From the NCBI GenBank assembly GCA_903822595.1, contig CAIJPS010000102.1, forward strand, positions 1 to 61,430: a stretch of DNA of 61,430 bases. The letters are read 5' to 3'. The position numbers and the translations under genes were made by a program. This stretch comes from an uncultured Chlorobiaceae bacterium (GTDB lineage Bacteria > Bacteroidota > Chlorobiia > Chlorobiales > Chlorobiaceae). The stretch's first letter is position 1. The number at the start of each line of letters is the position of its first letter. The notes under the pieces were generated by a model, which was not told the DNA's origin, searched no databases, and saw nothing but the letters and a program-made list of their open reading frames with translations. Positions 17,760 to 26,028 of this stretch are shown here, piece after piece.

Positions 17760-19214
17760 TTAACGCAAAAAATTATTGAAAAATAAAATCCGGTTTTTCA
17801 CCAAAAAGTCTACAGGATTGAGGCGCGATTTCTCCTTGATGTTATGGTGTTGTTCAAACGTGTCGAGTTGCTCGCGTATGTTTTTTCTGAAGGCAAGACT
17901 GGTGACAAGATTGAGCAATTTATAGGGATTCCTTCTTACCCGGTTGGCAATATTTTTCAGGGAGTATGCCTTGTAATAGCTGGTCATGAATTTATGCTGG
18001 AATGCTACAGGGTTGTATCGGTCTGATCGGATAACCAGATTCATGGCATTGTATTTTTCCCAGTCTTCGTCAGTGATCCATCCTTTGCTCTTGTATTCCC
18101 AGTACATCGTTGTTCCAGGATAGGGAGTAATAATCTGAAATATCGGCATGAAGACATTGTTTTTCCCTACAAACCGAACAAGGTCATCCATGTCCTCGAA
18201 ACTGTCGAGTTCAGGATTGACCAGAAAATTGCCCTGAACATTGAGACCTGCCTGACGGCACTCCTCAATGAGCCGCGAAAATTGATCGGCAGAATTAACA
18301 TGTCCTTTATTGTAGGCTTCAAGGGTGCTCTGTTTTATGGATTCAAATCCGACAAGCACCATGATGCATCCGGCCTCTACAAGCCGCCTTACCGTCTCCT
18401 TGTCTTCAAGGAAATTGATGCTAAAAAAAACGCTGAAGTTAATATTGCACTCCTTGATCAGCTCAAGCGACTCCCAGAGACGTTTTTTGCTCACGCCAAG
18501 GTTTTCGTCACAGAGCATGAACCAGGGCTTTGAGGATTTCCTGTTTGGTTTAAAAAAAACTTTTTTGGCGGTCTCGATCTGCTTTTTCAGCTCTTCAGGT
18601 TTCTGTGCGCGATAGAGTTTTCCGGTAAAGTTGGGAGTGACGCAAAATGAACATTCAAAAGGGCAGCCTCGGGTGATATAGAGAGGAATGGATTTTGTTC
18701 CATCAACTTTTCCCCGTTTTGAGGCTTTGGCAATTCGTTCATAATCAAGGCCGACAACCTCCTTGACGGGTGGAAACTCCTTTGAGTCATAGAGCGGCTT
18801 CAGGCGGTTGAAAGCAACATCTTCGAGCAAGGTTAACCAAAGGTTCTCTGCTTCGCCGCAGACAAGCGTATCGGCATGGACTTTTGCCTCTTCAGTATTG
18901 AACGAAACATGCAATCCGCCAAGGATCACTTTTGTACCTTTTTTACGAAACCGGTCAGCAATCTCATAACCTCTTGTGGCATCTATGGTTCGTGACGTTA
19001 TTCCAACAAAATCGTAATCACCGTCATAATTGACCACATCGCCAAAATGTTCATCAACAATTTCAATATGGTGCTGCTCGGGAGTAAGGCTCACAAGTAC
19101 ACCTAACGCCATGTTAAATAATGGCTTCTGGTTTGATTTCGAATCTTTTTTCCCCTTCGGGGCTACGAGGAGAAGCTTGAGTGGCGTAATGCGCTGAGGT
19201 TCTGGATTGCTCAT
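17760..19214 (-). CDS. B12-binding radical SAM protein, BchE/BchQ/BchR-like
   Basis: 484 residues. An N-terminal cobalamin-binding-type Rossmann domain (about 12-135: [45 protein letters not shown]) precedes a radical SAM core with [12 protein letters not shown], the CxxxCxxC that holds a 4Fe-4S cluster. This class includes BchE and the chlorosome-pigment methylases BchQ (C-8 side chain) and BchR (C-12). Placement directly upstream of bchU on the same strand supports a role in antenna-pigment tailoring, probably radical methylation. Which of BchQ, BchR or another paralogue it is cannot be fixed from motifs. The basic C-terminal region ([18 protein letters not shown]) is shared by such family members. 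Confidence 0.8.
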   Translation of the reverse strand: MSNPEPQRITPLKLLLVAPKGKKDSKSNQKPLFNMALGVLVSLTPEQHHIEIVDEHFGDVVNYDGDYDFVGITSRTIDATRGYEIADRFRKKGTKVILGGLHVSFNTEEAKVHADTLVCGEAENLWLTLLEDVAFNRLKPLYDSKEFPPVKEVVGLDYERIAKASKRGKVDGTKSIPLYITRGCPFECSFCVTPNFTGKLYRAQKPEELKKQIETAKKVFFKPNRKSSKPWFMLCDENLGVSKKRLWESLELIKECNINFSVFFSINFLEDKETVRRLVEAGCIMVLVGFESIKQSTLEAYNKGHVNSADQFSRLIEECRQAGLNVQGNFLVNPELDSFEDMDDLVRFVGKNNVFMPIFQIITPYPGTTMYWEYKSKGWITDEDWEKYNAMNLVIRSDRYNPVAFQHKFMTSYYKAYSLKNIANRVRRNPYKLLNLVTSLAFRKNIREQLDTFEQHHNIKEKSRLNPVDFLVKNRILFFNNFLR

Positions 19215-19278
19215 GCTTGCATGCTGATTTTATCGGTTCTGATCAAATTATTGAGCATCAAGGTATTGTGAAAATCGA

Positions 19279-20502
19279 TCAAGTAAGCACGTTATTTTTC
19301 TGTTTTGTCATTCGGCTCGGTTCATGATGATTCAGATCAAAGGGAATATGCAGCCATTTGTCCTTGAAGACGGCATTCCCCGGCTCAAGCCCGGTCAGGC
19401 TGATCGGAAGCGTGATGATCTTGCGCTGGTTGCCGATATGCACGTAAAGCTCATCACCGGTTACCCAAATATCGATGTCAACAGGGTTGGCAAACATAAG
19501 CTTCAACTGTACCTCATAGATATCACCAGTACGAACAAACTTTATCGGTGGCTCATCATACATCATTTTAGAAGGATCACTGTCGCCATACATGTCTCTG
19601 GCAAAAGTCTCAAGTGCCTTCAGACCGACAATCTCTTTTTCATACATCCTGAGTTTTTTTACCGGAAGAGGAGAAAAACCCTCTTCGATCTCTCGAAGGT
19701 ATTTCTGCTGAATCGTTTTCCAATGCTCAAGATAACCACTGTCCTCTTTTGTGTCGAGCAGACGGTTGACCAGCACCATATCTACCTTAAAACCGTACAA
19801 GTTCAGATAGGTCAGGGCACGCATGGTCTCCTTGATGGACATCTTCTCCGCATTCATGACCAGACGAACAGTCGATTGGTTATTATCCGTGAGAATCTCA
19901 CGAATACCTTCAAGTTCATCAAAAATCTGGTCAACCGAATCAAGGGCGTCGTCGGGGGGAATATATTGCGCGATTTTATCAGACATCTTTGAAAGCGGCT
20001 TGCTGAGGGGTCTGACAATATATTTTGTGACATTTTTTACCGCTTTCATCCCCCAGGCAAGGGTATCAGGAAGGGAAAGGAGCCGCAGTGTCTCGCCTGT
20101 CGGAGCCGTATCGAGGACAAGAACATCATAACGTCCAGAGGCTTTATAACGCTTTATTCTCAAGAGTGAAAAAAGCTCTTCCATCCCAGGAAGGATGGTC
20201 ATTTCATCAGCAACAACTCCCGAAACGCCCTGGGCCCTGAATATCCCGGTATAGAATTTTTGTACCGCCTGCCAGTTCTGCTTAAGATCGACATAAGGAT
20301 TGACTTCTATAGCATAAAGATTCTCCTTGATCTTTGTCGGTTCAGAACCAAGAGAGAGATTAAACGAATCCGACAGGCTGTGTGCAGGATCAGTTGAAAG
20401 AACAAGAGTGCGATAGCCTAACTCCGACAAACGAACTGCAGTCGCAGCAGAGACACTGGTTTTGCCCACCCCGCCTTTACCTGTGAAAGTAAGAATACGC
20501 AT
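19279..20502 (-). CDS. ArsA/GET3-family ATPase with HSP20-like C-terminus
   Basis: 407 residues beginning MRILTFTGKGGVGKTSVSAA, the deviant P-loop of ArsA/GET3 ATPases, then LSTDPAHSLSDSF (switch I) and DVLVLDTAPTGETLRLL (switch II). The C-terminal 80 residues (YEVQLKLMFANPVDIDIWV, ending in a beta-rich segment) form the alpha-crystallin-like domain often fused to bacterial ArsA homologues. No arsB, arsD or arsR is present, so arsenite export is not implied; handling of hydrophobic or tail-anchored proteins is an alternative suggested by GET3. ATG 20502 gives the canonical start; a longer start would add 11 residues. It is upstream of the radical SAM gene on the same strand. Confidence 0.88.
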   Translation of the reverse strand: MRILTFTGKGGVGKTSVSAATAVRLSELGYRTLVLSTDPAHSLSDSFNLSLGSEPTKIKENLYAIEVNPYVDLKQNWQAVQKFYTGIFRAQGVSGVVADEMTILPGMEELFSLLRIKRYKASGRYDVLVLDTAPTGETLRLLSLPDTLAWGMKAVKNVTKYIVRPLSKPLSKMSDKIAQYIPPDDALDSVDQIFDELEGIREILTDNNQSTVRLVMNAEKMSIKETMRALTYLNLYGFKVDMVLVNRLLDTKEDSGYLEHWKTIQQKYLREIEEGFSPLPVKKLRMYEKEIVGLKALETFARDMYGDSDPSKMMYDEPPIKFVRTGDIYEVQLKLMFANPVDIDIWVTGDELYVHIGNQRKIITLPISLTGLEPGNAVFKDKWLHIPFDLNHHEPSRMTKQKNNVLT

Positions 20503-21098
20503 GAACAAAGGTTTTGCCTTTATTAACGAATACAAGAAAATTAAAACCCCACAAAGAGGGAAACAGGATCAGCTTAACTTCCGATAGAGGGGCCGCTGAA
20601 GAATCGAAAATGAAACACTGTAGAAAAACAATAGCCGATAAAGCATCGCCTGAGTGGAGTGGAGAGTAAATACAAATCCAGACCTCGAAGTTCAGAATTA
20701 CCACATCCAAAACACCGACACAACGTGAAATTCTTTTGCTTAAGTTAAATCTAAAATCAGATTCTCTAAATAAAAAGCCCCCATCTCTACGCTTGAATCC
20801 AATATTCTACGAAAAACATTATTCAGATGTAATTATATCGTATAACGCCACAGGAAATAGTTTTTCGGTATTTCAGATTATTGCCTGAAAAAGTTAACCG
20901 CACAATTTGGATGATCTTTATGGTATAAATTACAGAGCAATTTATACTCATAAACCATTTCGTATCAGACATCAGCGGATATTTTGTAACGGCTTGTGGC
21001 GGCAGGAAAACAGCCTTTTTATTTCCGTTTTATATATTCGGCCTCCCTGATTATCTTCTCCCTTTCACTCTCTGAAATAACCGGGTAACCATGTACCT
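20503..21098. other. AT-rich divergent intergenic region
   Basis: Nearly 600 bp between the divergently read arsA-like and bchC-type genes. It should hold promoters for both directions. I see no convincing coding sequence; the 77-codon minus-strand frame ending at 20477 lacks motifs and overlaps the arsA start. Two palindromes are visible: AATCT-N6-AGATT at about 20747-20762 and the longer repeat at 20923-20947. Confidence 0.6.
20923..20947. promoter_or_regulatory. Perfect inverted repeat upstream of bchC
   Basis: GTATAAATT and AATTTATAC form perfect 9-bp arms around a 7-base spacer, about 150 bp before the bchC-type start codon. The symmetry suits a dimeric repressor or activator. The regulator is unknown, and AT-rich DNA raises the chance of coincidence. 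Confidence 0.45.
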
Positions 21099-22061
21099 AT
21101 GACCATGAAGGGGGAGACTCAAGCGATTGTCTTGCGAAAAGCCAACAAACTTAAACTGCAAAGCGCTGCATATCATGCCAGTGAGCCCGGCGATGTTCTG
21201 GTAAAAACGATTGCGAGCACCATAACACCAGGTTTTGACCGGCTTCTTTTAACCAACAAGGCGGTATCAAGCAGGGTTTTCAAGTATCCCATCATGCCAG
21301 GAAGTGAGGCTATTGGCCAGGTACTTGAAACCGGTCAGGGGGTAACTGACCTGCATCCAGGGAATTTTGTCTATGCCTTCAGGGGTGACCGTTGGGATGG
21401 AATCGAATCCTACGCTGGCTGCCATGCGGAAATCATCCCGACATCGTGCAAGAACCTTTTTAAGCTTGGTCGACCTCCTATCCACCGCGATCTGCTCATC
21501 GGACTGCTTGCCTATGCGGTCAGTGCTGTGGAAAAAGTACCTCTTGATGCTTCATCAAGAATTCTTGTACTCGGTCTCGGCTCTGTCGGCCTTATGGTTG
21601 CGGAGTACCTTTACTCTCTCGGTTACCGTCACATCGATGCGGTTGAAACCTTCAGTATCAGGGGACAGCTCTCCCATGCTGAACATATCGCTCTCGATAT
21701 TGAGGATTTCACGCAAGAATTTAACAATAACTATGATCTCATCATTGAGACAACGGGAAGAATTCTTCTTGTTGAAAAAGCGGTGCGCCTGATGAAAAAG
21801 CAGGCAATCGTCTTGCTTATGGGCAATTATGAGGTAATGGCCTACGACTACCGCCTGATACAACATAAGGAACCGGTAATTATCTGTTCCGGCATTACAA
21901 CCATGGCCCACCTGAAGGAGGCTTTCGCTGTGCTTGAGGATGGAAGGCTTGAGACTGAAAAGTTTTTTACCAATGTCTTTCCTGTCAAAGAGTACGAGCT
22001 GGCCTACCGAAGGGCTCTTGACAGCAAAGATTCCATCAAGACCGTGTTGAGCTGGCTCTAA
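21099..22061 (+). CDS. bchC: BchC-type bacteriochlorophyllide dehydrogenase
   Basis: 320-residue medium-chain dehydrogenase without the zinc-binding lobe of classical alcohol dehydrogenases. The N-terminal half has TPGFDRLLLTN and YPIMPGSEAIGQVLETGQG, like the BchC family; the nucleotide-binding motif is ILVLGLGSVGLMVAEYLYSLG (about 151-170). BchC oxidises the 3-hydroxyethyl group of bacteriochlorophyllide to the 3-acetyl of bacteriochlorophyll a, the baseplate and reaction-centre pigment. The nearby bchU and pigment-type radical SAM genes support the call. A second ATG at 21105 is equally possible. The ABC ATPase gene starts 20 bp after the stop. A general zinc-independent quinone-type dehydrogenase is the main alternative. 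Confidence 0.75.
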   Translation: MTMKGETQAIVLRKANKLKLQSAAYHASEPGDVLVKTIASTITPGFDRLLLTNKAVSSRVFKYPIMPGSEAIGQVLETGQGVTDLHPGNFVYAFRGDRWDGIESYAGCHAEIIPTSCKNLFKLGRPPIHRDLLIGLLAYAVSAVEKVPLDASSRILVLGLGSVGLMVAEYLYSLGYRHIDAVETFSIRGQLSHAEHIALDIEDFTQEFNNNYDLIIETTGRILLVEKAVRLMKKQAIVLLMGNYEVMAYDYRLIQHKEPVIICSGITTMAHLKEAFAVLEDGRLETEKFFTNVFPVKEYELAYRRALDSKDSIKTVLSWL

Positions 22062-22081
22062 ACACTGAAAATTTTTACACC

Positions 22082-23623
22082 ATGGGTGTTGCCGTTCGTT
22101 TGATCGGTATCTCAAAAAAGTTTGGAAGCTTTTCGGCGAACAGCAATATCTCCCTATCGGTGGAGGAGGGCACCATTCATGCGCTTGTCGGGGAGAATGG
22201 CGCTGGGAAAAGTACACTGACAAAAATTATATACGGGATTCACCAGCCTACTTCGGGCGAAATGATCATACAGGGTAAAGGTATCCGCTTCACCTCTCCC
22301 CGCGATGCTATCAATGCAGGCATTGGTATGGTTCATCAGCATTTTATGCTTATACCGGAGCTCACGGTAACCGAAAACATCATCCTCGGCAATGAACAGA
22401 GCAAACTTTTTCAGCACATCAGCCTGAAAAAATGCAAAGCACTGATCCTGAAAAATACCGAAGCCTACGGGCTGGCGCTTGACCCTGATGCCCTTGCAGG
22501 AAGCCTCAGCATCGGTGAGCAGCAACGAGTTGAAATTCTCAAGCTTCTTTTTCGTCATGCGACCATCATGATTTTTGATGAGCCGACCGCAGTGCTTTCC
22601 CCCTCTGAAACGGAACGGCTTTTTGCAACGCTCCGATCCCTTCGTGACAAGGGAAAAACCATCATTCTCATTACGCACAAACTTGACGAGGTGCTTGCCG
22701 TAGCCGACACGGTAAGCGTCATGAGAAGAGGCGAAATCGTCGGCACCATCCCGGCCTCTTCAGCAACAAAACCGGAACTTGCCCGAATGATGGTGGGGCG
22801 CAGCCTCCTTTTACGGGTCAACAACCCCTCACCTTCCCCTGGCGAAACCATCCTCAGTATCAACAAGCTCGGATTTCGCACAAAAAGAGGGGTGGAAAAA
22901 GTGCATGACCTCAGCCTGAACATCAGGGCGGGAGAAATCTACGGTATTGCCGGAGTTGAAGGAAACGGACAGAGTGAACTGCTGCAAGCTCTCTGGGGAC
23001 TTGCGCCCGAGGGAAGCATGATTTCCGGCAATGCCTTGCTCAAGGGCGACTCACTCATCGGCAAGAAACCAGCCGAAATAGCCCGCCTCGGCGTTTCTCA
23101 TATTCCTGAGAACCGCCTGCGTCATGCCGTTATCCCGGACTTCACCGTTTCAGAAAACCTTCTTTTCGGTCGACACAGGGAGAACTCCTTTCACCAGGGG
23201 ATCGGGTTTAATAACCGCATAGTTGACCACTATGCCGCAGCAATGATTGCTGACTATGCTATCAGGTGCAGCTCACCGAATCGCCAGCCGATCAGCACCC
23301 TCTCGGGAGGCAATCAACAAAAGGTCGTTCTTGCGCGGGAACTCAACCGTCCGAAAATATCCCTGCTTCTCCTTGCCCAGCCTACCCGAGGAGTTGATAT
23401 TGGCGCAATCGAGACGATCCATCAAAAGATTATCGAAACCCGCACAAGTGGAATAGCAATACTACTTCTCTCCTCTGAACTTGAAGAGATCATAGCACTT
23501 TCAACGAGAATCGGCTGCCTCTATAAGGGATCAATACGATACGAATTCAGTCAGGAAGAGGTCGAATTCAAAAGAAATTCGGAGCATGAGTTCCAAAAAG
23601 AGATCGGCATGTATATCACCTGA
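22082..23623 (+). CDS. ABC importer ATPase, nucleoside/BMP type (YufO-like)
   Basis: 513 residues with two fused ABC domains. The first has Walker A GENGAGKST, signature LSIGEQQRVEIL and Walker B TIMIFDEPTAV. The second has a degenerate Walker A (GVEGNGQSE, Lys replaced by Gln), signature LSGGNQQKVVLARE and a Walker B-like LLLLAQPTRGVD. This pairing is typical of sugar and nucleoside importers of the RbsA/YufO group, where only one site needs full activity. The Q-loop segment GMVHQHFMLIPELTVTENI is characteristic of the purine-nucleoside branch. The permease gene begins 14 bp later. Confidence 0.88.
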   Translation: MGVAVRLIGISKKFGSFSANSNISLSVEEGTIHALVGENGAGKSTLTKIIYGIHQPTSGEMIIQGKGIRFTSPRDAINAGIGMVHQHFMLIPELTVTENIILGNEQSKLFQHISLKKCKALILKNTEAYGLALDPDALAGSLSIGEQQRVEILKLLFRHATIMIFDEPTAVLSPSETERLFATLRSLRDKGKTIILITHKLDEVLAVADTVSVMRRGEIVGTIPASSATKPELARMMVGRSLLLRVNNPSPSPGETILSINKLGFRTKRGVEKVHDLSLNIRAGEIYGIAGVEGNGQSELLQALWGLAPEGSMISGNALLKGDSLIGKKPAEIARLGVSHIPENRLRHAVIPDFTVSENLLFGRHRENSFHQGIGFNNRIVDHYAAAMIADYAIRCSSPNRQPISTLSGGNQQKVVLARELNRPKISLLLLAQPTRGVDIGAIETIHQKIIETRTSGIAILLLSSELEEIIALSTRIGCLYKGSIRYEFSQEEVEFKRNSEHEFQKEIGMYIT

Positions 23624-23637
23624 ACAACAACCCTCCC

Positions 23638-24669
23638 ATGAGCCGAAAAAACCTGAGACTTTTTATACCCATCCTCTCTATCCTCTCTGCTCTCGTTGTC
23701 AGTAGTCTGATTATTTTCATGGCAGGGAGAGATCCGGTGCTGATTTTCCAGAAAATGTTTCTGGCGACGTTTGGCTCACCCTATGGAACCGGGCAGGTGC
23801 TCTTCAGAATGACTACGCTTGTGTTTGTAGCTCTTGCCGTTGCCCTTCCCTTCCATGTGAGACTCTTCAATATCGGCGCTGAAGGCCAGCTTCAGATGGG
23901 TGCATTTGCTGCAGCAATTACCGGTGCCATACTTCCGGCCTGGATGCCCTCGATTACAGCCATCTCCCTTTGCGTCACGGCGGCAATGGCTGCAGGAGCC
24001 TTCTGGGCACTTCTTGCCGGGGTGCTCAAAGTACGCTTCGGTGTCAATGAGGTCATTGCAACCATTATGCTGAATTTCATTGCACAGGGCATTACCGGAT
24101 ACCTGCTGACTTGGCATTTTGCCCTACCCTCCACCGTTCATACTGCTCCGATCATTGACGCCACCACCATACCGGCGTTGTACACCGTCACAGGGTGGTT
24201 TGCCAACTCGCCGGCAAACCTCAGCACATTCCTTGCCGCTGGAGTTGCACTGCTCTTCCAGGTTATCCTGTTTCAATCACGGTTTGGTTATGAAATGCGA
24301 GCTGCCGGTCTGCAACCTGAAGCCGCCCGGTATGGAGGAATCAATGCAGGAATGCACACTCTAACCGCAATGGGCCTCGGTGGGGCCGCAGCCGGCCTGG
24401 GAGCGGCAAACATTGTTCTTGGCTACAAACACTATTATGAGGCGGGAATGAGCGGAGGAATCGGTTTTACGGGCATCGCTGTCGCACTCCTTGCCGGTGC
24501 TCACCCCTTGTGGATACTTCTCTCAGCACTCTTCTTTGGGGTACTGGAATACGGGGGACTGACGGTCAATGCCTACATTCCAAAAGATATCTTCATGATC
24601 ATCGAAGCTCTCACGATCCTGCTCATCATTGCCTTCAGCGCTCTTGGAAGGCGATTGGAACACGAATGA
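23638..24669 (+). CDS. ABC importer permease, nucleoside type (YufP-like)
   Basis: 343 residues with about nine membrane helices of the BPD_transp_2 family. LFNIGAEGQLQMGAFAAAI is the hallmark segment of the YufP-type permease in BMP/nucleoside importers, and GVNEVIATIMLNFIAQGI and GYEMRAAGLQPEAARYGGIN (coupling loop) follow. These importers normally need a second permease (YufQ type) and a BMP-family lipoprotein. Neither follows here: the next gene is a DUF2934 protein. The importer must use unlinked partners or is incomplete. Confidence 0.88.
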   Translation: MSRKNLRLFIPILSILSALVVSSLIIFMAGRDPVLIFQKMFLATFGSPYGTGQVLFRMTTLVFVALAVALPFHVRLFNIGAEGQLQMGAFAAAITGAILPAWMPSITAISLCVTAAMAAGAFWALLAGVLKVRFGVNEVIATIMLNFIAQGITGYLLTWHFALPSTVHTAPIIDATTIPALYTVTGWFANSPANLSTFLAAGVALLFQVILFQSRFGYEMRAAGLQPEAARYGGINAGMHTLTAMGLGGAAAGLGAANIVLGYKHYYEAGMSGGIGFTGIAVALLAGAHPLWILLSALFFGVLEYGGLTVNAYIPKDIFMIIEALTILLIIAFSALGRRLEHE

Positions 24670-24768
24670 AATAAATCGCTCTCCCACTCTACCCTGTTTA
24701 AGGATTATTTTTTATCTTGGTAAAGTTGTTATAAGCTCATGCATGCGAATAAAAAAGAGACAAAAACA

Positions 24769-24966
24769 ATGTCAAAAAAAACCACAGAAAAAGATGGTGG
24801 AGAAAAATCTCCAGCAAAACTGAAAAAAAACGACGCAGCACTAACTCCGGAAATGCGCGAGGAGCAGGTGAGGCTTGCAGCATACTACCGCTGGGAACAG
24901 AAGGGGAAAATTCACGGATCAGATTCCGATGACTGGCTGGAAGCGGAAGACTCGCTTACCGATTGA
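24769..24966 (+). CDS. Small DUF2934 protein
   Basis: 65 residues from ATG 24769 (75 if ATG 24739 is used). A lysine-rich N-terminus precedes a DUF2934 motif, seen as [20 protein letters not shown] followed by SDDWLEAE. This short helical domain occurs in many small bacterial proteins; its role is unknown. A strong hairpin terminator lies 26 bp after the stop, so the gene ends its own transcript. Confidence 0.75.
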   Translation: MSKKTTEKDGGEKSPAKLKKNDAALTPEMREEQVRLAAYYRWEQKGKIHGSDSDDWLEAEDSLTD

Positions 24967-24992
24967 ACTGCAGTTACATGTATCAATGCTGC

Positions 24993-25026
24993 AAGGCCAT
25001 TCTTGTAAAGGGATGGCCTTTTCTTT
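24993..25026 (+). terminator. Intrinsic terminator
   Basis: AAGGCCAT and ATGGCCTT pair perfectly around a 12-base loop and are followed by TTCTTT. It lies just after the DUF2934 gene. Confidence 0.8.
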
Positions 25027-25045
25027 ATGATTATCAACACCTCCT

Positions 25046-25219
25046 ATGGTAAAAAAAAGCATCTCTACAGTTTGGGGATCACTTTCAATTCTTTTTGCTG
25101 GCATGTGGCTGGTTATTCGCATTATTCTTGAATATTTCGGCATTATCAGCGACGGTAACGACAGAACAACCGGGATCAAAGACCTTCGGGAAGAGTACAA
25201 AAAAGCCAACTATAAATGA
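25046..25219 (+). CDS. 57-residue single-span membrane protein
   Basis: Small frame starting at ATG 25046: a basic start (MVKKSISTVWG), one hydrophobic helix (LSILFAGMWLVIRIILEYFG, about 14-33) and a charged tail ending EEYKKANYK. The topology suggests a small inner-membrane protein with the tail in the cytoplasm or periplasm. No family is recognised. Codons look normal, and it sits directly after a terminator and is convergent with the PASTA gene (stop codons 6 bp apart). The ribosome site is weak, so the call is moderate. Confidence 0.5.
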   Translation: MVKKSISTVWGSLSILFAGMWLVIRIILEYFGIISDGNDRTTGIKDLREEYKKANYK

Positions 25220-25225
25220 GGATGG

Positions 25226-25960
25226 CTATTCTACCATGATGACCACGGTCAGTTCAACAGGCTGATCGGGGGATATCAGAGAGCCGACGCCAGGCCTTTG
25301 GCTGATAACAGTATTAGGCACAAGAAGAGCTGAATATTCGGTCGTGACCTTGCCCATTCGGAGACCAGCATCGGTAATTGCCTTCTCTGCCTGGATAAGA
25401 GACATACCAAGAGCGTTTGGAACAGGAATTTTTTTCACTCCATCACTCTTTGCCTCATACCTGCCGATTATCATGGAAAAAGAGGTACCTGACCTGACAA
25501 TGGTTTGTGCGGGAATTGACTGGCTCAGCACCCGTCCATCCAATTCCGTACTGGTAACCGGGCTGACCTTGACATCCTGAACCACCATCTCCATTCGCTC
25601 TACCGCTTGACGGGCATCAAATTCAGGCCTTCCCAAAAGATCAGGCATGGGAAAGGTCGGCTTTTCCCGCTTGTTTACCACAAGATAGACCTTTCTGCCA
25701 GGCTTGACCTCTGTTCCGGCTTCAGGCATCTGGGAGAGCACAATATTTGAGTCAACCTTGCTGAGGTATATAACATGGTAACTTTTAATTGCCTCAAAAC
25801 CCTCACGCCGCAAACGCTCCGAAGCATTCTCATAATCCATATTGAGAACAGCAGGAACAACCTTTACACTCCCTTGTGAAATATAAAACGGCATAATAAC
25901 CTTGTCGAGAATCACGACAAACCCGATACACAAAAGAACGATCAACCCTGCTTTCTTCAT
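25226..25960 (-). CDS. Membrane-anchored PASTA-repeat protein
   Basis: 244 residues: one N-terminal membrane anchor (LIVLLCIGFVVILDKVIM), then three PASTA modules. They are recognisable by VPAVLNMDYENASERLRREG, MPDLLGRPEFDARQAVERM and VPNALGMSLIQAEKAITDAG, each followed by a VLSQMPEAGTEVKPG-type turn. PASTA modules bind peptidoglycan fragments in kinases and penicillin-binding proteins. Here no kinase or transpeptidase domain is attached, so it may be a cell-wall sensor or scaffold. It lies 68 bp downstream of the polyprenyl synthase gene on the same strand. Confidence 0.88.
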   Translation of the reverse strand: MKKAGLIVLLCIGFVVILDKVIMPFYISQGSVKVVPAVLNMDYENASERLRREGFEAIKSYHVIYLSKVDSNIVLSQMPEAGTEVKPGRKVYLVVNKREKPTFPMPDLLGRPEFDARQAVERMEMVVQDVKVSPVTSTELDGRVLSQSIPAQTIVRSGTSFSMIIGRYEAKSDGVKKIPVPNALGMSLIQAEKAITDAGLRMGKVTTEYSALLVPNTVISQRPGVGSLISPDQPVELTVVIMVE

Positions 25961-26028
25961 CTCGCTGCAAACCGGTTATTTCTGGAATTATCCTGTTTTC
26001 GATCCCCTCACTGTAACCAGGGAGAAGA

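Noticed and set aside
20477-20710. 77-codon minus-strand frame
   Set aside because: Overlaps the real start of the arsA-like gene in another frame and lacks motifs.
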